64,000 nucleotides of DNA from Endobacterium cereale (GTDB lineage: Bacteria > Pseudomonadota > Alphaproteobacteria > Rhizobiales > Rhizobiaceae), in the NCBI RefSeq assembly GCF_009617585.1, contig NZ_WIXI01000051.1:434001-498000 (forward strand), written 5' to 3'. A program made the position numbers and the translations under genes. The first letter of the stretch is position 1, and each line of letters opens with the position of its first letter. This document shows positions 35,025-43,346 of the stretch, in pieces. Under the pieces are notes generated by a model. It saw only the letters and a program-made list of their open reading frames with translations. It had not been told where the DNA came from and did no database searches.

Positions 35025-36323
35025 TTAGTCCTCAAACGGGTCCGTCACAAGTATGGTGTCGTCCCGCTCAGGACTCGTGGAAAGTAGGGCGACGGGCGCG
35101 CCGATCAACTCCTCGACCTGACGGACGTATTTGATCGCCTGCGCCGGCAGGTCAGCCCAGGAACGGGCACCCACAGTCGACTCTTTCCAGCCTTCCAGCG
35201 TGATGTAGATCGGCTCGACGCGAGCCTGTGCGGCCTGCGCCGCCGGCAGGTGGTCGATCCGCTTGCCGTCGAGCATGTAACCGACGCAAATCTTCAGTTC
35301 TTCAAGACCGTCGAGAACGTCGAGCTTGGTGAGCGCAATGCCGGTAATGCCGTTGGTGGCGACCGACTGGCGAACCAGCGCGGCATCGAACCAGCCGCAA
35401 CGACGCTTGCGGCCCGTGACAGTGCCGAATTCGTGGCCCTTCTCACCGAGGAACTGGCCGATCTCGTCGTTCAGTTCGGTCGGGAACGGACCTTCGCCGA
35501 CGCGGGTCGTGTAAGCCTTTGTGATGCCGAGGATGTAACCGAGCGAACCCGGCCCCATGCCCGAACCGGCAGAGGCCTGACCGGCAACGGTGTTGGACGA
35601 GGTCACGAACGGATAGGTGCCGTGGTCGATATCGAGCAGCGAGCCCTGAGCACCTTCGAACAGGATGCGCGAACCCTGGCGGCGCTCCTTGTCGAGCAGT
35701 TCCCATACGCTTTCCATGAAAGGCAGGATACGGTCGGCAACGGAGGTCAGTTCCTCCATGATGTCCTTGTGCTCGACTTCAGCCACGCCAAAACCGCGAC
35801 GAAGGGCATTGTGATGGGTGAGGATACGCTCGACCTTGGCTTCCAGCGCATCGAGATCGGCAAGATCCATGACGCGGATGGCGCGACGGCCGACCTTGTC
35901 TTCATAGGCCGGGCCGATACCGCGGCGGGTGGTGCCGATCTTGGTGCCGCTGTTGGAAGCCGCATCTTCGCGCATGCCGTCGAGTTCGCGGTGCAGCGAC
36001 AGAATCAGCGTGGCGTTTTCGGCGATACGCAGGTTGTCGGTGGTGACCTTGACGCCCTGCGCTTCCAGACGGCCGATTTCGGCGATCAGCGCATGCGGGT
36101 CGACAACGACGCCGTTGCCGATGACGCCCTTCTTGCCCGGACGCACGACGCCCGACGGCAGCAACGACAGCTTGTAGCTGACGCCATCGATGACGAGCGT
36201 ATGGCCGGCATTGTGGCCTCCCTGGAAACGGACAACAATATCCGCGCGTTCGGAAAGCCAATCGACAATCTTGCCCTTGCCCTCGTCACCCCACTGGGAA
36301 CCCACTACCACGACATTCGTCAT
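35025..36323 (-). CDS. purA: adenylosuccinate synthetase
   Basis: The 432-residue enzyme begins MTNVVVVGSQWGDEGKGKIV, with the GDEGKGK phosphate loop (residues 12-18) and FQGGHNAGHT containing the catalytic His. TKIGTTRRGIGPAYEDKVGR and CGWFDAALVR are also present. It condenses IMP and aspartate with GTP, the first step to AMP. The frame is open to 36443, but the conserved start and AGGAT ribosome site fix ATG 36323. It is a single-copy housekeeping gene, divergent from the EamA transporter. Confidence 0.97.
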   Translation of the reverse strand: MTNVVVVGSQWGDEGKGKIVDWLSERADIVVRFQGGHNAGHTLVIDGVSYKLSLLPSGVVRPGKKGVIGNGVVVDPHALIAEIGRLEAQGVKVTTDNLRIAENATLILSLHRELDGMREDAASNSGTKIGTTRRGIGPAYEDKVGRRAIRVMDLADLDALEAKVERILTHHNALRRGFGVAEVEHKDIMEELTSVADRILPFMESVWELLDKERRQGSRILFEGAQGSLLDIDHGTYPFVTSSNTVAGQASAGSGMGPGSLGYILGITKAYTTRVGEGPFPTELNDEIGQFLGEKGHEFGTVTGRKRRCGWFDAALVRQSVATNGITGIALTKLDVLDGLEELKICVGYMLDGKRIDHLPAAQAAQARVEPIYITLEGWKESTVGARSWADLPAQAIKYVRQVEELIGAPVALLSTSPERDDTILVTDPFED

Positions 36324-36522
36324 TTCACGATATCCTGCCTTGCGGCGCAAGACGTTGCGCCTACTCAAACCGGCGCATCTATACTGCGCCGATCCGCGGA
36401 AAGCGACCGCTTTATCAACTTGTCTGTGGTTTTTACGTGACAAATCGCCAGCCGGACCGGTAACTGCACGACCGAAAAGGCGTGAGAACAGCGCTGTGAC
36501 GGGGTATTTCAGGAGAACACAC

Positions 36523-37419
36523 GTGCACGGCAGAGCTTATCTTTTTCTGATCATTGCTACGCTTTGCTGGGGCGGAAACGCGGTCATGGCCAAGTTTGCG
36601 GTCGGCCATATCAGCCCGATGACCTTCACTTTCCTGCGCTGGGTAGTGGCCGTCATGTTGATTCTGTCGATCTCGCTGCCGCAGATCAAAAAGGACTGGC
36701 CGGTCGCGAAAAAGCATCTTCCGGTGCTGATATTCCTTGGTGCGATCGGTTATACCAGCTTCAACGCCCTGCTTTATTCGGCCGTCCACTATACGACGGC
36801 GATCAATGTCACGATCGAACAGGCGGCCATCCCGTTCCTGATTTTCTTCGCCAATTTTGCACTGTTTCGTATTCGCGTTTCGGCCGCCCAGATTTTCGGC
36901 TTCTCGCTTACGCTTGTCGGCGTCGCGCTGACCGCCGCTCATGGCGATCTGGCCTCACTGGTGACGCTGAGCGTCAATTACGGTGACGGCCTTATGATCT
37001 TTGCCATCCTCGCTTATGCCGCCTACACGATCGCGCTGCGCTGGCGCCCGCCAGTGGACTGGCGCACGCTGATGGCGATCCCGGCCATCGCCGCCCTCGT
37101 CTTCTCCATCCCTCTGATGGCATGGGAATATGCGGCAGGCGACCTGATGATGCCGGACCTCACTGGCTGGGGCGCCACGCTCTATACCGGCATTTTTGCC
37201 TCGCTGGTGGCGCAGATCCTCTACATCCGGGGCGTCATCGAACTGGGTGCAAACCGCGCCGGGCTTTTCATCAATCTCGTGCCGGTATTCGGCACGCTTT
37301 TGTCGGTCGCCATTCTTGGCGAACAACTCTTTCTCTTCCACATCATCGCACTGATGCTGGCACTCGGCGGCATTGCCATTGCCGAACGCTGGAAACCGAA
37401 AGAACCGGTCGCCGCCTGA
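36523..37419 (+). CDS. EamA/DMT-family transporter
   Basis: The 298-residue protein has ten predicted transmembrane helices in two EamA repeats (LFLIIATLCWGGNAVMAKFA opening the first; IFAILAYAAYTIALRW opening the second). DMT proteins export amino acids, nucleosides or other metabolites; the substrate is unknown. The start is GTG 36523, with AGGAG seven bases upstream; the long upstream open frame overlaps purA and is not coding. It converges with the small secreted protein gene (3-bp gap). Confidence 0.88.
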   Translation: MHGRAYLFLIIATLCWGGNAVMAKFAVGHISPMTFTFLRWVVAVMLILSISLPQIKKDWPVAKKHLPVLIFLGAIGYTSFNALLYSAVHYTTAINVTIEQAAIPFLIFFANFALFRIRVSAAQIFGFSLTLVGVALTAAHGDLASLVTLSVNYGDGLMIFAILAYAAYTIALRWRPPVDWRTLMAIPAIAALVFSIPLMAWEYAAGDLMMPDLTGWGATLYTGIFASLVAQILYIRGVIELGANRAGLFINLVPVFGTLLSVAILGEQLFLFHIIALMLALGGIAIAERWKPKEPVAA

Positions 37420-37422
37420 TCA

Positions 37423-37707
37423 CTATTCGATGGGATATTCAAAACCGTTCAGCACCTCGCGAATAGCGGCAGGTGCGTTGCGATATTTTTTCTTCAGACC
37501 GTTGAGCCGTGCATCCGTGCCACGGCAATAACGATCGAGTGCCGCTGAAATTTCCTTGGCGCGCTCGGCGTCATAGGGCTCTTCGCCACGAAAATGGTCG
37601 CAAGCCTCCCGCTCGGTGACATAGGTCTGGACATCGGCCGGCAATGAAGCAGCCGATGCAGGAAGGCCCACGACCAGAAAAATGCAGGCGAAAGTCAGAC
37701 GAAGCAT
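37423..37707 (-). CDS. small secreted protein of unknown function
   Basis: The 94-residue protein has a clear signal peptide (MLRLTFACIFLVVGLPASAAS, cleavage about residue 20) and a charged mature part with two Cys residues (EACDHF and DRYCRG), which could form a disulphide in the periplasm. It lies 30 bp downstream of the DUF3422 gene on the same strand. I recognise no family. Confidence 0.75.
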   Translation of the reverse strand: MLRLTFACIFLVVGLPASAASLPADVQTYVTEREACDHFRGEEPYDAERAKEISAALDRYCRGTDARLNGLKKKYRNAPAAIREVLNGFEYPIE

Positions 37708-37736
37708 TCCCCCTCCTCCCCAGCGCCTGAAAAATC

Positions 37737-39029
37737 TCAGTCGCTGTGCTTGTTGCGAATATGCCGAACCGTCAGCCAGATGCCGAGCACGACAAACGGC
37801 ACCGCAGCACCTGTCAAGGTTTCCGGCGCAATGTGCACGCCGAGATTATGCGCGAACTTGGCGAGATAGCCCACAAGACCGATAACGTAATAGGAGATCG
37901 CCGCAACCGAAAGTCCTTCGACCGTCTGCTGCAGGCGCAATTGCAGATGCGCGCGCTTGTCCATCGAGGCGAGAATTTCCGTATTGAATTTCTGCAGATC
38001 CACATCGATCCAGCTGCGCAGCAAAGCGGTGGCACGCGTCAGCTTGCGCGACATGTTGGCCTGCCGCTCCTCCACCGACTGGCAGGTGCGCATGGCCGGC
38101 GCCAGACGACGCTGCAGAAAACCGCCCAGCGTTTCCGAGCCGGGCACGGCCTTTTCGCCCAGCATCGACACCCGGTCGAGCACGATGTTGTTGTAGGCGC
38201 GGCTGGCGCCGAAACGATAAAGGCTGAGCGCCGCATTGGCTTCCAGTTCGGCGGCAAGGGCTGTGATCTCGGCCAGCATCGTATCCGCCTCACCGCGTGC
38301 GTGCTGCTTCATGCGCTGGGTGATGGCGGTGAACCGCGCTTCGATGGCGCGGATTTCCGGCGATAGTTCCTGCGCCAGCGGCAGACCCATCATGGCAAGC
38401 GTACGGTATGTCTCGATGTCGAGAATACGCTGGGCAAGCATGCCGCGTGCCGCTTCCGTCATGCCGTGGTCGAGCACGAGAAATTTCGTCAACCCGTCAC
38501 CATCCTGACGAAAATCGGTGACGATGGTCGCCTGCCCGTCGGCCACCATGCTCTGACAGAGGCTGGTCAGGTCGAAAGCGGCAATGACATCCGACACATC
38601 CTCGCTGGCAGGACGGATTTCGATCCGCACACCGGAGATGAACGGTCCCGGTGCTGCAAACCGTGCGCCAAAAGGATTGACCGGGATTTCGGCACCGAAT
38701 GTGGCCGGTGCCGGCGTGTCCCAGAAATAAGTCGAGAATTCCGTATGGCGTTCCCATCGCAGCGTGCCGCTGCCCCATGTCATCGTGTGATGGCTGGTGT
38801 CGGCAGCCGGTGCTGGCACGCCCTGCCCCAAAGACAATTCGGCGAGGATGGCCTGATCTCCCGCAAAATTCGCCTCGGTCAGGAAGGCCACCTGAAAGAT
38901 GACACGCGGTAGCGGCAACAGCGTATAGGGCCGCGAATGGATTTCTCCGAGCGCACGCGCCCGAACGTCTGCGACCGGAAACGAAAAACTGCGCTTCGAC
39001 AAATACCTGGCTCCCCGACTGCGCCCCAC
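37737..39029 (-). CDS. DUF3422 family membrane protein
   Basis: The 430-residue protein carries the N-terminal RARALGEIHSRPYTLLPLP typical of DUF3422, a central helical region with RFGASRAYNNIVLDRV, a coiled coil (MDKRAHLQLRLQQTVEGLSVAAISYYVIGL) and two C-terminal transmembrane helices. Function is unknown; the family is widespread in proteobacteria. The start is given as GTG 39029, where the first residues are weakly supported and a slightly later start is possible. Confidence 0.82.
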   Translation of the reverse strand: MGRSRGARYLSKRSFSFPVADVRARALGEIHSRPYTLLPLPRVIFQVAFLTEANFAGDQAILAELSLGQGVPAPAADTSHHTMTWGSGTLRWERHTEFSTYFWDTPAPATFGAEIPVNPFGARFAAPGPFISGVRIEIRPASEDVSDVIAAFDLTSLCQSMVADGQATIVTDFRQDGDGLTKFLVLDHGMTEAARGMLAQRILDIETYRTLAMMGLPLAQELSPEIRAIEARFTAITQRMKQHARGEADTMLAEITALAAELEANAALSLYRFGASRAYNNIVLDRVSMLGEKAVPGSETLGGFLQRRLAPAMRTCQSVEERQANMSRKLTRATALLRSWIDVDLQKFNTEILASMDKRAHLQLRLQQTVEGLSVAAISYYVIGLVGYLAKFAHNLGVHIAPETLTGAAVPFVVLGIWLTVRHIRNKHSD

Positions 39030-39203
39030 CGGCCAGCTCTGGTCTTGGCTATTATCAAATAGCTGGCCCGGCGCGAGGTGACGCTTTGCCGCAGAAAAAT
39101 AACATTGTCCTGCTCTTCACAGAACCGCGATCTCAACAGGCAAATCGCACCCAGCCCGGATACGTAAACTTTTCATTAAATTTTAAGGAGCATCACTTTT
39201 CGT

Positions 39204-39791
39204 ATGACCCGAGTTTCTGCGATGCGTATTGCGTTTTTCATCGCGCTTTTTGCTCTGACCGGCTGCGCCAGTGCGCCGAGCCGGATCAACAATGCCTGCG
39301 CCATTTTCGAACAAAGAGACGGCCTGTTCAACAACTGGGCCCGCGACGCCAAGCGTGTCCAACAGGAATTCGGCGTGCCGGTGCCGGTGCTGATGGCGAC
39401 GATCTACGTCGAATCCAGTTTCCAGCCCTATGCGAAACCACGCCGCAAATATGTGCTCGGCTTCATTCCGTGGGGCCGCATCTCGTCTGCTTATGGTTAT
39501 GCGCAGGCGCTGGACGGCACCTGGGAAACCTACAAGAAGGATACCGGCCGCTGGAACGCGCGACGCAGCAATTTTGGCGACGCCATCCATTTCGTCGGCT
39601 GGTATCATAACCGCAGTGTCAAAACGAACGGCATCTCGCCGACCGACAGCCGCAACCTCTACCTCGCCTATTATGCCGGGCACCGCGGCTATGAACGCGG
39701 CAAGTTCACCACAGCCATCCGCGGCGCGGCCCAAAAATCCGCCAGCATGGCGCAGCGTTACGAAGCACAGCTGCGCCAGTGCGGTTATTGA
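39204..39791 (+). CDS. SLT-like lytic transglycosylase lipoprotein
   Basis: The 195-residue protein has a lipobox (FALTGC, Cys22) and a transglycosylase-like domain with the catalytic Glu in ATIYVESSFQPYAKPRR and SSAYGYAQALDGTWETYKKDTG. NLYLAYYAGHRGY matches the conserved Ala-Tyr-Asn/Gly block. It would be an outer-membrane-anchored murein hydrolase. The ATG at 39204 lies 13 nt after AAGGAG, a long spacing; the next ATG (39222) would shorten the signal peptide. It converges with the L,D-transpeptidase gene, so two peptidoglycan enzymes lie end to end. Confidence 0.87.
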   Translation: MTRVSAMRIAFFIALFALTGCASAPSRINNACAIFEQRDGLFNNWARDAKRVQQEFGVPVPVLMATIYVESSFQPYAKPRRKYVLGFIPWGRISSAYGYAQALDGTWETYKKDTGRWNARRSNFGDAIHFVGWYHNRSVKTNGISPTDSRNLYLAYYAGHRGYERGKFTTAIRGAAQKSASMAQRYEAQLRQCGY

Positions 39792-39809
39792 TCAGGCTAT
39801 CGGCTGCGC

Positions 39810-40229
39810 TCAGTGGCTGATGTTGATCCGCGTGTTGGCGAGCCCGTAGCGGTGCGTCAGTGCGTAAAAGGCCGCTGCGTTTTCCGGATGCAGGCGGATG
39901 CAGCCATGCGAGGCGGGACGACCGAGACGCTTGGTCTCATAGGTCGCATGCACCGCATAACCGCCATTGTAAAACACAGCAAAAGGCATCGGCGCGTTGT
40001 TGTATTTGCGCGAGCGATGGTTTTTCGACAGCCATTTCGCCGTCCACTTGCCCTTCGGCGTGACAAAACCCTTGCGGCCGGTCGACACCTTCCACTGATA
40101 AAGAACGGTTCCGTTTTCCGTCACCGTCATGGTCTGGCTGGACAGGCTGACATTGGCAACAACGGTTGCTTCAGCCGGCTGAAACGATATCAACAGGGCG
40201 GCAATTGCCCCCAAAGCGAACATACGCAT
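39810..40229 (-). CDS. L,D-transpeptidase (YkuD)
   Basis: The 139-residue precursor has a signal peptide (about 1-24) and a YkuD domain with the catalytic Cys in RPASHGCIRLHPENAAAFY and an upstream HATYETKRLG. It would form 3-3 cross-links in peptidoglycan or anchor proteins to it; Agrobacterium-type cells rely heavily on such links for polar growth. The ATG at 40229 follows GAGAGGGAAG; the frame is open 30 codons further but without a start signal. An AT-rich upstream region with repeated AGAACA half-sites (40334-40368) may be regulatory. Confidence 0.9.
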   Translation of the reverse strand: MRMFALGAIAALLISFQPAEATVVANVSLSSQTMTVTENGTVLYQWKVSTGRKGFVTPKGKWTAKWLSKNHRSRKYNNAPMPFAVFYNGGYAVHATYETKRLGRPASHGCIRLHPENAAAFYALTHRYGLANTRINISH

Positions 40230-40333
40230 AAACTTCCCTCTCACTAGAAAAACGGAGTCCGCCACACCGTCCGTGAGAGCAATAAGCTGAAAATTTCTCA
40301 GCCAATCAAATGAAAACATGAAGAAATCGCGCG

Positions 40334-40368
40334 AAGAACAAAAACTGTTCTTAACAAAAGAGAACAGT
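40334..40368. promoter_or_regulatory. inverted AGAACA/TGTTCT repeats upstream of the L,D-transpeptidase gene
   Basis: AAGAACA, 5 nt, TGTTCTT is a perfect inverted repeat (40334-40352). ACTGTTCT and AGAACAGT (40344-40368) form a second pair sharing the middle arm. The three half-sites in an AT-rich stretch, about 105-140 bp from the start codon, look like an operator. The binding protein is unknown. Confidence 0.4.
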
Positions 40369-40479
40369 ATTGCATTTATGCAGCACAGAATGCGGAGAAC
40401 CCAGTAAAAATACGGGAATATCTACCCCGCAGCGCCCCAGAAGAATGGCGTGCCGCCTGAACGGCACCCCATTCCGGCA

Positions 40480-41094
40480 TCATGCGCCATACGGCTGCAG
40501 AAACAGCTTCACTGCCTCGATTTCGTTCGGGCGGATTTCATGACTGCCGGGATGCCATTCCAGCGTCACATCATCGCCCTGGCCGCGAAAATATTCGGCC
40601 AGCCCGTTGGTCAGCGGCACCGGGCAGATCGGGTCGCGCTCGCCGGCCGTGATCAGCACACGCGCGTTTGCATCCTCCATCCTTGCCTTCGGTTGAAACG
40701 GGATCAGCGGATGCATCAGCACGCCGGCATCAAACAGGCCCGGCTGCTCAATCATGACATTGGCGAGAATGTTGGCGCCATTGGAAAAACCAAGGCCGAT
40801 CACATCGGACGCGCCATATTTTTCCCTGTTGGCAGTTACGAAAGCCACCATCTGTGCGGTCGCCCGCGCCAGATCGGCAAGATCATAGACACCCTCGCCC
40901 GTGCGGCGGAAAAAGCGCGGAGCCCCATGTTCGGAGACGTCGCCAAGCGGTGAGATCACCGTCGCCTCGGGCAGCAGACGACTACCGAAATCGAAGAACT
41001 GGTTTTCATCGCCGCCTGTGCCGTGGAAAACGAACAGGATCGGTGCACCCGGCGCTCCGGCGCGGGCACGGTGCAGATAGTTTTCGGCACTCAT
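40480..41094 (-). CDS. alpha/beta hydrolase (carboxylesterase/dienelactone-hydrolase type)
   Basis: The 204-residue protein has the GxSxG-type nucleophile in IGLGFSNGANI, the acid in TAGERDPICP and the His in HPGSHEI, with FVFHGTGGDENQF as the oxyanion loop. It lies just downstream of a ring-cleaving dioxygenase, as in the MhqO-MhqD pair of Bacillus quinone detoxification, which makes an aromatic/quinone product a reasonable substrate guess. ATG 41094 is preferred (AAGGAT upstream); the longer frame to 41157 overlaps a terminator. Confidence 0.87.
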   Translation of the reverse strand: MSAENYLHRARAGAPGAPILFVFHGTGGDENQFFDFGSRLLPEATVISPLGDVSEHGAPRFFRRTGEGVYDLADLARATAQMVAFVTANREKYGASDVIGLGFSNGANILANVMIEQPGLFDAGVLMHPLIPFQPKARMEDANARVLITAGERDPICPVPLTNGLAEYFRGQGDDVTLEWHPGSHEIRPNEIEAVKLFLQPYGA

Positions 41095-41113
41095 CGTAAA
41101 ATCCTTGTCAAAG

Positions 41114-41145
41114 AAAAAACCGGCCACCGGCTTGAACCGGTGGCC
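41114..41145 (-). terminator. Intercistronic terminator between dioxygenase and hydrolase
   Basis: On the minus strand GGCCACCGG/CCGGTGGCC (9-bp perfect stem, 6-nt loop) is followed by TTTTTTCTTTG. It ends the dioxygenase message 20 bp before the hydrolase start codon. Confidence 0.85.
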
Positions 41146-41156
41146 CACAGAAGGCA

Positions 41157-42089
41157 TCAGCCCTCCAGCGGCTCCAGATGCTTTTCCAGCTCGGTGCGCA
41201 GGTGAGCGTGCTGGCTCGGCAGCTTCAGTGCCTCGCCGAGATGGGCGGTATCTTCGTCACGGTCGAAACCCGGTTCGTTGGTGGCGATTTCAAACAGGAC
41301 GCCACCCGGCGTGCGGAAATAGATCGCCCAGAAGTAATCACGGTCGATGACGGGCGTCACCTGATAACCGGTATCCATCAGCGCCTTGCGCACTTCGAGC
41401 TGCTTTTCGCGGTTCTCGACGGCAAAGGCGATGTGATGCACTGATCCGGCGCCAAGCCTTGCATTGGAAATGTTCGGCATGGTTTCGATGTCGATGAAAT
41501 CGGCGCCATTGCCGCCGGGCATGCCCAGACGCAGCACGCCGTCCTTGTTGTCCACCTGCTCATAACCCATGAACTTAAGAAGCTCGGCAGTGCCACCATC
41601 GTCACGCAGACGCAGCGAGGCGGAGTGGAAACCGCGGATCGCCTCGTCAGCGCCGACACCATTGCCGGTCCACTGGGCGCGGGCATCATCCTTCACTTCC
41701 ACCAGTGCAAAACCATCGCCATCGGGACCTGCGAAATGCAGGCGCTTTTCGCCAAAAGCCTCGTCAGCCTTCAGGCCCTCTGCACCAGCCTTGGTCAGGC
41801 GATCCGTCCAGTAACCCAGCGAGCCCTGTGGTACGGAGAAAACGGTGGAACCGACTTCGCCGGTGCCGGGACGGCCCTTGGCGATATGCGGAAACGGAAA
41901 ATAGGTCATCACCGAACCGGGCGTGCCGACCTCGTCACCGTAATAGAGGTGATAGACATCCGGCGCGTCGAAATTGACGGTCTTCTTGACGCGGCGCAGG
42001 CCGAGCGTATCGGTGAAGAACTGGTTGTTGGTGCGGGCGCTGCCAGCCATCGAGGTGACGTGGTGAAGCCCTTTGATCTGGTCGAGCAT
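41157..42089 (-). CDS. ring-cleaving (extradiol) dioxygenase, VOC family
   Basis: The 310-residue protein has two VOC modules: GLHHVTSMAGSARTNNQFF with the first metal His, SVHHIAFAVENREKQLEVRK with the second, and TPGGVLFEIATNEPGF with the Glu ligand. It resembles MhqO/LinE-type hydroquinone or catechol dioxygenases. The ATG at 42089 is preceded by AAGGGA; the open frame to 42188 is not conserved in type. A CGAAC-N5-GTTCG inverted repeat 90 bp upstream may be an operator. Confidence 0.9.
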   Translation of the reverse strand: MLDQIKGLHHVTSMAGSARTNNQFFTDTLGLRRVKKTVNFDAPDVYHLYYGDEVGTPGSVMTYFPFPHIAKGRPGTGEVGSTVFSVPQGSLGYWTDRLTKAGAEGLKADEAFGEKRLHFAGPDGDGFALVEVKDDARAQWTGNGVGADEAIRGFHSASLRLRDDGGTAELLKFMGYEQVDNKDGVLRLGMPGGNGADFIDIETMPNISNARLGAGSVHHIAFAVENREKQLEVRKALMDTGYQVTPVIDRDYFWAIYFRTPGGVLFEIATNEPGFDRDEDTAHLGEALKLPSQHAHLRTELEKHLEPLEG

Positions 42090-42179
42090 GGAAATATCCC
42101 TTCTCTGCGGGTTCATCTGAACCGCGTTTGATGAAGGGAAGATGGTGGATCGATCGCAATTTGGATAGACGATCAGACC

Positions 42180-42194
42180 CGAACGCATTGTTCG
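42180..42194. promoter_or_regulatory. operator-like inverted repeat upstream of the dioxygenase gene
   Basis: CGAAC-GCATT-GTTCG, a perfect 5-bp inverted repeat with a 5-bp spacer, lies in the 147-bp gap between ung and the dioxygenase start. MhqO-type genes elsewhere are controlled by MarR-type repressors, none of which is encoded here. Confidence 0.3.
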
Positions 42195-42236
42195 ATAAAT
42201 GAAGACGGAAAAGATCCGTCGTTCACTGATGCAGCG

Positions 42237-42923
42237 TCAAACGCTGTCCGGCAACTGCCAGTCCACCGGGTCCTTGCCGATCGATTGCAGATATTCGTTC
42301 GTCTTGGAAAACGGCCGCGAGCCAAGAAAACCGTTATGCGCCGAGAGCGGCGACGGATGCGCCGATTTCAGCACCAAATGGCGTTCCTGATCGACGAAGG
42401 CCGCCTTCTTCTGTGCATAGGAGCCCCAGAGGATGAAGACCACGCCATCACATTCGTCATTGACGGTGCGGATGACGGCATCGGTAAATTTTTCCCAGCC
42501 CTTGCCCTGATGGGCGGCGGCTTGGCCTTCCTCGACGGTCAGCACACTGTTGAGCAGAAGCACGCCCTGCTCCGCCCAGTGCTCAAGGAAACCGTGTTTT
42601 GCAGGCGGGATATCAAGATCGGCCTGCATCTCCTTGTAAATGTTGACCAGCGACGGCGGCATGCGCACGCCCGGCTGCACGGAAAAACACAGGCCATGCG
42701 CCTGCCCCGCACCATGATATGGATCCTGCCCGAGGATGACGACCTTCACCTCATCGAGCGGCGTCAGGTCAAGCGCGCGAAAATATTCCGAGCCCTTTGG
42801 AAAGATCTGCTTTCCCGCCTGCTTTTCGGCAACGAGAAACTTTTTGAGGTCGGCCATGTAGGCGCTGTCGAATTCCTCTTCGAGCGCAAACTTCCATGTC
42901 TCTTCAAGCTTGATATCCGCCAT
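42237..42923 (-). CDS. ung: uracil-DNA glycosylase
   Basis: The 228-residue family-1 enzyme has the water-activating Asp67 in VILGQDPYHGAGQAHGL, LLLNSVLTVEEG, and the DNA-intercalating HPSPLSAHNGF loop with its His. It removes uracil from DNA at the start of base excision repair. It is the third gene of a tight galE-gloA-ung unit (14-bp gap to gloA). Confidence 0.96.
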   Translation of the reverse strand: MADIKLEETWKFALEEEFDSAYMADLKKFLVAEKQAGKQIFPKGSEYFRALDLTPLDEVKVVILGQDPYHGAGQAHGLCFSVQPGVRMPPSLVNIYKEMQADLDIPPAKHGFLEHWAEQGVLLLNSVLTVEEGQAAAHQGKGWEKFTDAVIRTVNDECDGVVFILWGSYAQKKAAFVDQERHLVLKSAHPSPLSAHNGFLGSRPFSKTNEYLQSIGKDPVDWQLPDSV

Positions 42924-42937
42924 GACCGATCCTCCCT

Positions 42938-43333
42938 TTACTGAAACCGTCCGCCACGCTGGATGACTTCGGTTTTGTAGCCATCCGGATCGGTCACGAA
43001 GAAAAATTTCGCGAACGGTTTTCCTTCGTGCGGCATCTCGACCAGTTTGCCGACCGTGAGACCCAGATCGGTGAAACGTCTGTGCTCCGCCTCGATATCC
43101 TCCACCGTCACGGCCAGATGGCCATAACCATTGCCGAGGTCATAGGCTTCGGCCTTGCCGTCATTGACGGTCAGTTCCAGTTCGAAGCCGGTTTCCGGGT
43201 TGGAAAGATAGATCAGCGTAAAACCATCAAAGGGCACGCGTTCGGCGACTTTCAGTCCAAACGCCTTGTCGTAGAAATCGACCGACCGCGCCTCTTCGAG
43301 TACGCGGATCATCGAATGCACCAGTTTTGCCAT
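42938..43333 (-). CDS. gloA: lactoylglutathione lyase (glyoxalase I)
   Basis: The 131-residue VOC protein shows HSMIRVLEEARSVDFYDKAFG (metal His), GFELELTVNDG (Glu), YGHLAVTVEDIEAEH (His) and FVTDPDGYKTEVIQRG (Glu), the full ligand set of glyoxalase I. It isomerises the methylglyoxal-glutathione hemithioacetal. ATG 43333 follows GAGGGG; a TTG two codons earlier is less likely. It is 13 bp from galE and 14 bp from ung. Confidence 0.9.
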   Translation of the reverse strand: MAKLVHSMIRVLEEARSVDFYDKAFGLKVAERVPFDGFTLIYLSNPETGFELELTVNDGKAEAYDLGNGYGHLAVTVEDIEAEHRRFTDLGLTVGKLVEMPHEGKPFAKFFFVTDPDGYKTEVIQRGGRFQ

Positions 43334-43346
43334 CGGCAAATGCCCC

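Noticed and set aside
32467..35028. 853-codon open frame on the plus strand opposite the 809-aa gene
   Set aside because: Arg/Gly-rich shadow composition. The minus-strand protein has a proper start, membrane helix and domain structure.
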